64,000 nucleotides of DNA from Hydractinia symbiolongicarpus (Eukaryota; Cnidaria; Hydrozoa; Anthoathecata; Hydractiniidae). The position numbers were made by a program, and so were the translations under genes. The stretch lies in NCBI RefSeq assembly GCF_029227915.1, contig NC_079883.1, positions 310,001 through 374,000 on the forward strand, given 5' to 3'. Within the stretch, counting starts at the first letter, position 1, and each line of letters opens with the position of its first letter. Positions 1 through 8,314 of this stretch are shown here, piece after piece. Below the pieces are notes generated by a model that did not search any database, was not told the DNA's origin, and saw only the letters and a program-made list of their open reading frames with translations.

Positions 1-1
1 C

Positions 2-1828
2 GATTAACATCTTTTATTCTGCGTCTTATCAAAAATGAAAACATTTTTGAAAACTACAAGTCTCATGCGTTTTAGTGGTGAAAAAATAATTTAAAAAATC
101 GTTCGGGCAATGCGTTTACTCCCTGGGTACTTTCTTTGTATACTTTTGACTATACGGGCCGAGTCCAGGATTTACGGGAAATCGCGGGTTTTCGTTTGCC
201 GGCGATTAAACATCTTTTATTCAGCGTCTTATCAAAAATGAAAACATTTTTGAAAACTACAAGTCTCATGCGTTTTAGTGGTGAAAAGAAAATTTAAAAA
301 ATCGTTCTGGAAATGAGTTTACTCCCTGGGTATTTTCTTTGTATACTTTTGACTATACGGGCCGAGTTCGAGATTTACGGGAATTCGCGGGTTTTCGTTT
401 GCCGGCGATTAAACTTCTTTTATTCAGCGTCCCATTAAAAATGAAAACATTTTTGAAAACTACAAGTCTCGTGCGTTTTAGTGGTGAAAAGATAATTTAA
501 AAAATCGTTCTGGAAATGGGTTTACTCGCAGGGTACTTTCTTTGTATACTTTTGACTATACGGGCCGAGTCCGGGGTTTACGGGAAATCGCGGGTTTTCG
601 TTTGCCGGCGATTAAACTTCCTTTATTCGGCGTCTCATCAAAAATGAAGACATTTTTGAAAACTACAAGTCTCATGCGTTTTTAGTGGTGAAAAGATAAT
701 ATAAAAAATCGTTCTGGAAAGGAGTTTACTGACAGGGTACTTTCTTTGTATATACTCGACTATACGAGCCAAGCACGGAATTTACGGGAAATTGCGGGTT
801 TTCGTTTGCCGGCGATTAAAATTCTTTTATTCAGCGTCTCATCAAAAATGAAAACCTTTTTGAAAACTACAAGTCTCATGCGTTTTAGTGGTGAAAAAAT
901 AATTTAAAAAATCGTTCGGGAAATGAGTTTACTCACAGGGTACTTTCTTTGTATACATACGAATATACGGGCCAAGCCCGGGATTTACGGAAAATCGCGG
1001 GTTTTCGTTTGCCGGCGAATAAACTTCTTTCATTACGCGTCTCATCAAAAATGAAAACATTCCTGAAAACTACAAGTCTCATGTGTTTTAGTGGTGAAAA
1101 AAAAATTTAAAAAATCGTTCGGGAAATGAGTTTACTCCCTGGGTACTTTCTTTGTATACTTTTGACTATACGGGCCGAGTCCGGGATTTACGGGAAATCG
1201 CGGGTTTTCGTTTACCGGCGATTAAACTTCTTTTATTCAGCGTCTCATCAAGAATGAAAACATTTTTGAAAACTACAAGTCTCGTGCGTTTTAGTGGTGA
1301 AAAGACAATTTAAAAAATCGTTCTGAAAATGAGTTTACTCGCAGGGTACTTTCTTTGTATACTTTTGACTATACGGGCCGAGTCCGGGATTTACGGGAAG
1401 TCGCGGGTTTTCGTTTGCCGGCGATTAAACTTCTTTTATTCCACGTCTAATCAAAAATGAAAACATTTTTGAAGACTACAAGTCTCATGCGTTTTAGTGG
1501 TGAAAAGATAATTTAAAAAATCGTTCTGGAAATGAGTGTACTCACAGGGTACTTTCTTTGTATATACTCGACTATACGGGCCAAGCACGGGATTTACGGG
1601 AAATCGCGGGTTTTCGTTTGCCGGCGATTAAACTTCTTTCATTCAGCGTCTCATCAAAAATGAAAACATTTTTGAAAACTACAAGTCTCATGCGTTTTAG
1701 TGGTGAAAAAATAATTTAAAAAATCGTTTGGGAAATGAGTTTACTCACAGGGTACTTTCTTTGCATACATTCGACTATACGGGCCAAGCCCGGGATTTAC
1801 GGGAAATCGCGGGTTTTCGTTTGCCGGC
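2..1828 (+). repeat. Higher-order unit U1: 9 monomers
   Basis: Monomers start at 2, 204, 407, 610, 814, 1017, 1220, 1423 and 1626, in the order a, b-like, t3, t4, t5, t6, t7, p, f-like. The first has the unusual CGGGCAATGCG and the fourth has one extra T in the GCGTTTTTAGTGG block, making it 204 bp. The sixth begins GAATAAAC instead of GATTAAAC. The same series recurs at 34,666 for the first seven monomers. It also shares the t3-t4-t5-t6 run with 19,264-20,075 and with the third region, so this run is a persistent cassette of the array. Confidence 0.85.
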
Positions 1829-3450
1829 GATTAACATCTTTTATTCTGCGTCTTATCAAAAATGAAAACATTTTTGAAAACTACAAGTCTCATGCGTTTT
1901 AGTGGTGAAAAAATAATTTAAAAAATCGTTCGGGAAATGAGTTTACTCCCTGGGTACTTTCTTTGTATACTTTTGACTATACGGGCCGAGTCCAGGATTT
2001 ACGGGAAATCGCGGGTTTTGGTTTGCCGGCGATTAAACATCTTTTATTCAGCGTCTTATCAAAAATGAAAACATTTTTGAAAACTACAAGTCTCATGCGT
2101 TTTAGTGGTGAAAAGATAATTTAAAAAATCGTTCTGGAAATGAGTTTACTCCCTGGGTATCTTCTTTGTATACTTTTGACTATACGGGCCGAGTGCGGGA
2201 TTTACGGGAATTCGCGGGTTTTCGTTTGCCGGCATTAAACTTCTTTTATTCAGCGTCTCATCAAAAATGAAAACATTTTTGAAAACTACAAGTCTCATGC
2301 GTTTTAGTGGTGAAAAAATAATTTAAAAAATCGTTCGGGAAATGAGTTTACTCACAGGGTACTTTCTTTGTATACATACGAATATACGGGCCAAGCCCGG
2401 GATTTACGGAAAATCGCGGGTTTTCGTTTGCCGGCGAATAAACTTCTTTCATTACGCGTCTCATCAAAAATGAAAACATTCCTGAAAACTACAAGTCTCA
2501 TGTGTTTTAGTGGTGAAAAAAAAATTTAAAAAATCGTTCGGGAAATGAGTTTACTCCCTGGGTACTTTCTTTGTATACTTTTGACTATACGGGCCGAGTC
2601 CGGGATTTACAGCAAATCGCGGGTTTTCGTTTACCGGCGATTAAACTTCTTTTATTCAGCGTCTCATCAAGAATGAAAACATTTTTGAAAACTACAAGTC
2701 TCGTGCGTTTTAGTGGTGAAAAGACAATTTAAAAAATCGTTCTGAAAATGAGTTTACTCGCAGGGTACTTTCTTTGTATACTTTTGACTATACGGGCCGA
2801 GTCCGGGATTTACGGGAAATCGCGGGTTTTCGTTTGCCGGCAATTAAACTTCTTTTATTCAGCGTCTCATCAAAAATGAAAACATTTTTGAAAACTACAA
2901 GTCTCATGCGTTTTAGTGGTGAAAAAATAATTTAAAAAATCGTTCGGGAAATGAGTTTACTCCCTGGGTATCTTCTTTGTATACTTTTGACTATACGGGC
3001 CGAGTCCGGGATTTACGGGAAGTCGCGGGTTTTCGTTTGCCGGCGATTAAACTTCTTTTATTCCACGTCTAATCAAAAATGAAAACATTTTTGAAGACTA
3101 CAAGTCTCATGCGTTTTAGTGGTGAAAAGATAATTTAAAAAATCGTTCTGGAAATGAGTGTACTCACAGGGTACTTTCTTTGTATATACTCGATTATACG
3201 GGCCAAGCACGGGATTTACGGGAAATCGCGGGTTTTCGTTTGCCGGCGATTAAACTTCTTTCATTCAGCGTCTCATCAAAAATGAAAACATTTTTGAAAA
3301 CTACAAGTCTCATGCGTTTTAGTGGTGAAAAAATAATTTAAAAAATCGTTTGGGAAATGAGTTTACTCACAGGGTACTTTCTTTGCATACATTCGACTAT
3401 ACGGGCCAAGCCCGGGATTTACGGGAAATCGCGGGTTTTCGTTTGCCGGC
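1829..3450 (+). repeat. Higher-order unit U2: 8 monomers
   Basis: Monomers start at 1829, 2031, 2234, 2436, 2639, 2842, 3045 and 3248. After a and b, the monomer at 2234 is chimeric: its start is c-like (GGCATTAAAC, one G short), but from about the CATGCG block it follows t5 (CATACGAATATACGGG). It is followed by t6 and t7 copies, a monomer with AATTAAAC at 2842, a p monomer and an f-like monomer. The monomers at 2436-2841 and 3045-3450 repeat those at 1017-1422 and 1423-1828 almost exactly. U1 and U2 are therefore related by a recent internal duplication. Confidence 0.82.
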
Positions 3451-5274
3451 GATTAACATCTTTTATTCTGCGTCTTATCAAAAATGAAAACATTTTTGAA
3501 AACTACAAGTCTCATGCGTTTTAGTGGTGAAAAAATAATTTAAAAAATCGTTCGGGAAATGAGTTTACTCCCTGGGTACTTTCTTTGTATACTTTTGACT
3601 ATACGGGCCGAGTCCAGGATTTACGGGAAATCGCGGGTTTTGGTTTGCCGGCGATTAAACATCTTTTATTCAGCGTCTTATCAAAAATGAAAACATTTTT
3701 GAAAACTACAAGTCTCATGCGTTTTAGTGGTGAAAAGATAATTTAAAAAATCGTTCTGGAAATGAGTTTACTCCCTGGGTATCTTCTTTGTATACTTTTG
3801 ACTATACGGGCCGAGTGCGGGATTTACGGGAATTCGCGGGTTTTCGTTTGCCGGCATTAAACTTCTTTTATTCAGCGTCTCATCAAAAATGAAAACATTT
3901 TTGAAAACTACAAGTCTCGTGCGTTTTAGTGGTGAAAAGATAATTTAAAAAATCGTTCTTGAAATTAGTTTACTCGCAGGGTACTTTCTTTGTATACTTT
4001 TGACTATACGGGCCGAGTCCGGGATTTACGGGAAATCGCGGGTTTTTGTTTGCCGGCGATTAAACTTCTTTTATTCAGCGTCTCATCAAGAATGAAAACA
4101 TTTTTGAAAACTACAAGTCTCGTGCGTTTTAGTGGTGAAAAGATAATTTAAAAAATCGTTCTGGAAATGAGTTTACTCGCAGGGTACTTTCTTTGTATAC
4201 TTTTGACTATACGGGCGGAGACCGGGATTTACGGGAAATCGCGGGTTTTTGTTTGCCGGCGATTAAACTTCTTCTATTCCGCGTCTCATCAAAAATGAAA
4301 ACATTTTTAAAGGCTACAAGTCTCATGCGTTTTAGTGGTGAAAAGATAATTTAAAAAATCGTTCTGGAAATGAGTTTACTCACAGGGTACTTTCTTTGTA
4401 TATACTCGACTATACGGCCAAGCACGGGATTTACGGGAAATCGCGGGTTTTCGTTTGCCGGCGATTAAACTTCTTTCATTCAGCGTCTCATCAAAAATGA
4501 AAACATTTTTGAAAACTACAAGTCTCATGCGTTTTAGTGGTGAAAAAATAATTTAAAAAATCGTTCGGGAAATGAGTTTACTCACAGGGTACTTTCTTTG
4601 TATACATTCGACTATACGGGCCAAGCCCGGGATTTACGGGAAATCGCAGGTTTTCGTTTGCCGGCGATTAAACTTCTTTTATTTTGCGTCTCATCAAAAA
4701 TGAAAACATTTTTGAAAACTACAAGTCTCATGCGTTTTAGTGGTGGAGAGATAATTTAAAAAATCGTTCTGGAAATGAGTTTACTCACAGGGTAATTTCT
4801 TTGTTTATATCCGACTATACGGGCCAAGCCCGGGATTTACGGGAAATCGCGGGTTTTCGTTTGCCGGCGATTAAACATCTTTTATTCAGCGTTTCATCAA
4901 AAATGAAAACATTTTTGAAAACTACAAGTCTCGTGCGTTTTAGTGGTGAAAAGATAATTTAAAAAATAGTTCTTGAAATGAGTTTACTCGCAGGGTACTT
5001 TCTTTGTATACTTTTGACTATACGGGCCAAGCACGGGATTTACGGGAAGTCGCGGGTTTTCGTTTGCCGGCGATTAAACTTCTTTCATTCAGCGTCTCAT
5101 CAAAAATGAAAACATTTTTGAAAACTACAAGTCTCATGCGTTTTAGTGGTGAAAAAATAATTTAAAAAATCGTTCGGGAAATGAGTTTACTCACAGGGTA
5201 CTTTCTTTGCATACATTCGACTATACGGGCCAAGCCCGGGATTTACGGGAAATCGCGGGTTTTCGTTTGCCGGC
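3451..5274 (+). repeat. Higher-order unit U3: 9 monomers (a b c g h i j e f)
   Basis: Monomers start at 3451, 3653, 3856, 4058, 4261, 4463, 4666, 4869 and 5072. The unit is 1,824 bp, which is nine times 203 minus one base each for the short subtypes a, c and h. The h copy is marked by TTAAAGGCTAC, and the j copy by GGTGGAGAGATA and TTATTTTGCG. The same nine-monomer unit is present intact at 37,507-39,330 with the same marks. Confidence 0.87.
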
Positions 5275-6490
5275 GATTAACATCTTTTATTCTGCGTCTT
5301 ATCAAAAATGAAAACATTTTTGAAAACTACAAGTCTCATGCGTTTTAGTGGTGAAAAAATAATTTAAAAAATCGTTCGGGAAATGAGTTTACTCCCTGGG
5401 TACTTTCTTTGTATACTTTTGACTATACGGGCCGAGTCCAGGATTTACGGGAAATCGCGGGTTTTCGTTTGCCGGCGATTAAACATCTTTTATTCAGCGT
5501 CTTATCAAAAATGAAAACATTTTTGAAAACTACAAGTCTCATGCGTTTTAGTGGTGAAAAGATAATTTAAAAAATCGTTCTGGAAATGAGTTTACTCCCT
5601 GGGTATCTTCTTTGTATACTTTTGACTATACGGGCCGAGTGCGGGATTTACGGGAATTCGCGGGTTTTCGTTTGCCGGCATTAAACTTCTTTTATTCAGC
5701 GTCTCATCAAAAATGAAAACATTTTTGAAAACTACAAGTCTCGTGCGTTTTAGTGGTGAAAAGATAATTTAAAAAATCGTTCTTGAAATTAGTTTACTCG
5801 CAGGGTACTTTCTTTGTATACTTTTGACTATACGGGCCGAGTCCGGGATTTACGGGAAATCGCGGGTTTTCGTTTGCCGGCGATTAAACTTCTTTTATTC
5901 AGCGTCTCATCAAAAATGAAAACATTTTTGAAAACTACAAGTCTCATGCGTTTTAGTGGTGGAAAGATAATTTAAAAAATCGTTCTGGAAATGAGTTTAC
6001 TCACAGGGTAATTTCTTTGTTTATATCCGACTATACGGGCCAAGCCCGGGATTTACGGGAAATCGCGGGTTTTCGTTTGCCGGCGATTAAACATCTTTTA
6101 TTCAGCGTTTCATCAAAAATGAAAACATTTTTGAAAACTACAAGTCTCGTGCGTTTTAGTGGTGAAAAGATAATTTAAAAAATAGTTCTTGAAATGAGTT
6201 TACTCGCAGGGTACTTTCTTTGTATACTTTTGACTATACGGGCCAAGCACGGGATTTACGGGAAGTCGCGGGTTTTCGTTTGCCGGCGATTAAACTTCTT
6301 TCATTCAGCGTCTCATCAAAAATGAAAACATTTTTGAAAACTACAAGTCTCATGCGTTTTAGTGGTGAAAAAATAATTTAAAAAATCGTTCGGGAAATGA
6401 GTTTACTCACAGGGTACTTTCTTTGCATACATTCGACTATACGGGCCAAGCCCGGGATTTACGGGAAATCGCGGGTTTTCGTTTGCCGGC
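5275..6490 (+). repeat. Higher-order unit U4: 6 monomers (a b c d e f); subtype key
   Basis: This is the simplest unit (1,216 bp). Key: a = GATTAACATC, TTCTGCG, TCCAGGATTT. b = GGGTATCTTC, GTGCGGG, GGAATTCGC. c = GGCATTAAAC, CTCGTGCG, TTGAAATTAG. d and j = GTGGAAAGATA, GGGTAATTTC, TTATATCCGAC (d with TTCAGCG, j with TTTCGCG). e = AATAGTTCTTG, GGAAGTCGC. f = TTTGCATACATTCG. g = GGGCGGAGACC. h = TATACGGCCAAG. i = GTATACATTCG, usually AATCGCAGG. k = AAGTGTCATGCG. l = TTTTAATCAGCG. m = ATAATTAAAAAAATCG. n = f-like with CGTTTGGG. p = GAGTGTACTCAC. t3 = TCCCATTAAAAATG. t4 = GATAATATAAA, CTGACAGGG. t5 = AAAACCTTTTTG, CATACGAATATAC. t6 = CATTCCTGAAAAC. t7 = TTCTGAAAATGAG. Confidence 0.85.
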
Positions 6491-7125
6491 GATTAACATC
6501 TTTTATTCTGCGTCTTATCAAAAATGAAAACATTTTTGAAAACTACAAGTCTCATGCGTTTTAGTGGTGAAAAAATAATTTAAAAAATCGTTCGGGAAAT
6601 GAGTTTACTCCCTGGGTACTTTCTTTGTATACTTTTGACTATACGGGCCGAGTCCAGGATTTACGGGAAATCGCGGGTTTTCGTTTGCCGGCGATTAAAC
6701 ATCTTTTATTCAGCGTCTTATCAAAAATGAAAACATTTTTGAAAACTACAAGTCTCATGCGTTTTAGTGGTGAAAAGATAATTTAAAAAATCGTTCTGGA
6801 AATGAGTTTACTCCCTGGGTATCTTCTTTGTATACTTTTGACTATACGGGCCGAGTGCGGGATTTACGGGAATTCGCGGGTTTTCGTTTGCCGGCATTAA
6901 ACTTCTTTTATTCAGCGTCTCATCAAAAATGAAAACATTTTTGAAAACTACAAGTCTCGTGCGTTTTAGTGGTGAAAAGATAATTTAAAAAATCGTTCTT
7001 GAAATTAGTTTACTCGCAGGGTACTTTCTTTGTATACTTTTGACTATACGGGCCGAGTCCGGGATTTACGGGAAATCGCGGGTTTTCGTTTGCCGGCGAT
7101 TAAACTTCTTTTATTCAGCGTCTCA

Positions 7126-7147
7126 TCAAAAATGAAAACATTTTTGA
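7126..7147. repeat. 9-bp perfect inverted repeat with AAAA loop (reference copy)
   Basis: The left arm TCAAAAATG and right arm CATTTTTGA are exact reverse complements separated by AAAA. The same element occupies m29-m50 of most monomers, for example 232-253 in the second monomer. Some subtypes break it: t6 reads CATTCCTGA in the right arm, t7 and some g copies read TCAAGAATG in the left, t3 reads TTAAAAATG, and t5 has CCTTTTTGA. I saw no compensating change on the opposite arm in these, so pairing as RNA does not look selected. It could extrude as a small hairpin, or simply reflect A/T-tract architecture. Confidence 0.9.
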
Positions 7148-7234
7148 AAACTACAAGTCTCGTGCGTTTTAGTGGTGAAAAGATAATTTAAAAAATCGTT
7201 CTGGAAATGAGTTTACTCGCAGGGTACTTTCTTT

Positions 7235-7252
7235 GTATACTTTTGACTATAC
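7235..7252. repeat. GTATA...TATAC dyad in the monomer (reference copy)
   Basis: GTATA and its reverse complement TATAC are separated by 8 bp at m138-m155. The left arm overlaps the palindrome GTATAC in most subtypes. The 8-bp spacer is one of the most subtype-specific parts of the monomer (CTTTTGAC in a, b, c, g, k; TACTCGAC in h, p, t4; CATTCGAC in i), while the right arm TATAC stays nearly constant. Subtypes f and n change the left arm to GCATA, and d and j to TTATA. No protein-binding function can be assigned from the sequence. Confidence 0.75.
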
Positions 7253-7285
7253 GGGCGGAGACCGGGATTTACGGGAAATCGCGGG
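7253..7285 (+). other. Four helically phased GGG runs; possible G-quadruplex
   Basis: GGG triplets start at 7253, 7264, 7273 and 7283, giving loops of 8, 6 and 7 bases. The steps of 11, 9 and 10 bp put all four on roughly the same face of the helix. A further GGG lies 31 bp upstream at 7222, about three turns away. The pattern recurs in most monomers (for instance 562, 573, 582 and 592). It is lost in copies reading CCAGGATTT (subtype a) or AATCGCAGG (subtypes i and some b). The 8-base first loop is slightly longer than the strict quadruplex rule allows, so folding is uncertain. Confidence 0.6.
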
Positions 7286-7502
7286 TTTTCGTTTGCCGGC
7301 GATTAAACTTCTTTTATTCCACGTCTCATCAAAAATGAAAACATTTTTGAAGACTACAAGTCTCATGCGTTTTAGTGGTGAAAAGATAATTTAAAAAATC
7401 GTTCTGGAAATGAGTTTACTCACAGGGTACTTTCTTTGTATATACTCGACTATACGGCCAAGCACGGGATTTACGGGAAATCGCGGGTTTTCGTTTGCCG
7501 GC

Positions 7503-7705
7503 GATTAAACTTCTTTCATTCAGCGTCTCAACAAAAATGAAAACATTTTTGAAAACTACAAGTCTCGTGCGTTTTAGTGGTGAAAAGATAATTTAAAAAA
7601 TCGTTCTTGAAATTAGTTTACTCGCAGGGTACTTTCTTTGTATACTTTTGACTATACGGGCCGAGTCCGGGATTTACGGGAAATCGCGGGTTTTCGTTTG
7701 CCGGC
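7503..7705 (+). repeat. Chimeric monomer (i start, c end)
   Basis: The first part carries TTTCATTCAGCG and TCTCAACAAAAATG. The second is shared only with the i monomer at 9327 and its partner at 39,735. After the A-rich core it switches to CTCGTGCG, TTGAAATTAG and CTCGCAGGG, the marks of subtype c. The switch must lie between about 7532 and 7567, an interval that covers the 9-bp inverted repeat. This looks like a crossover between two different monomer subtypes in register. Confidence 0.8.
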
Positions 7706-8314
7706 GATTAAACTTCTTTTATTCAGCGTCTCATCAAAAATGAAAACATTTTTGAAAACTACAAGTCTCATGCGTTTTAGTGGTGGAAAGATAATTTAAA
7801 AAATCGTTCTGGAAATGAGTTTACTCACAGGGTAATTTCTTTGTTTATATCCGACTATACGGGCCAAGCCCGGGATTTACGGGAAATCGCGGGTTTTCGT
7901 TTGCCGGCGATTAAACATCTTTTATTCAGCGTTTCATCAAAAATGAAAACATTTTTGAAAACTACAAGTCTCGTGCGTTTTAGTGGTGAAAAGATAATTT
8001 AAAAAATAGTTCTTGAAATGAGTTTACTCGCAGGGTACTTTCTTTGTATACTTTTGACTATACGGGCCAAGCACGGGATTTACGGGAAGTCGCGGGTTTT
8101 CGTTTGCCGGCGATTAAACTTCTTTCATTCAGCGTCTCATCAAAAATGAAAACATTTTTGAAAACTACAAGTCTCATGCGTTTTAGTGGTGAAAAAATAA
8201 TTTAAAAAATCGTTCGGGAAATGAGTTTACTCACAGGGTACTTTCTTTGCATACATTCGACTATACGGGCCAAGCCCGGGATTTACGGGAAATCGCGGGT
8301 TTTCGTTTGCCGGC

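Larger units (their letters stand above)
7098..7300 (+). repeat. Reference satellite monomer (203 bp, subtype g)
   Basis: Chosen as a reference because it is full length and carries all conserved internal elements. It opens with GATTAAACTTC and closes with TTTGCCGGC. In order it contains the inverted repeat (7126-7147), the TTTTAGTGGTG block, the A-rich TTTAAAAAATCG block, GAGTTTACT, an isolated GGG at 7222-7224, the GTATA/TATAC dyad (7235-7252) and four GGG runs at 7253, 7264, 7273 and 7283. Its subtype marks are CTCGTGCG, CTCGCAGGG and GGGCGGAGACC. The length 203 is 2 modulo 3, so any reading frame shifts from one monomer to the next, which argues against a coding role. Confidence 0.93.
6491..8314 (+). 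repeat. Higher-order unit U5: 9 monomers with a chimera
   Basis: Order is a b c g h (chimera) d e f, starting at 6491, 6693, 6896, 7098, 7301, 7503, 7706, 7909 and 8112. It reads as U4 with g, h and a chimeric i/c monomer inserted after c. The d, e and f monomers match those of U4 at base level, including TTATATCCGAC and AATAGTTCTTG. U5 is therefore consistent with an unequal exchange between a U4-type unit and a U6-type unit. Confidence 0.83.

Noticed and set aside
7126-7147. Intrinsic transcription terminator
   Set aside because: The hairpin stem is A/T-rich with only a few G-C pairs and is not followed by a T run; there is no gene for it to terminate.
7235-7252. Promoter-like TTGAC and TATA strings
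   Set aside because: They repeat in every monomer, lack a downstream gene or a consistent second element, and are better read as part of the GTATA/TATAC dyad.
7240-7256. CENP-B box at CATTCG...ACGGG in i-type monomers
   Set aside because: TTCG and CGGG are separated by six bases instead of seven and the central A is not in place, so the pattern does not fit.
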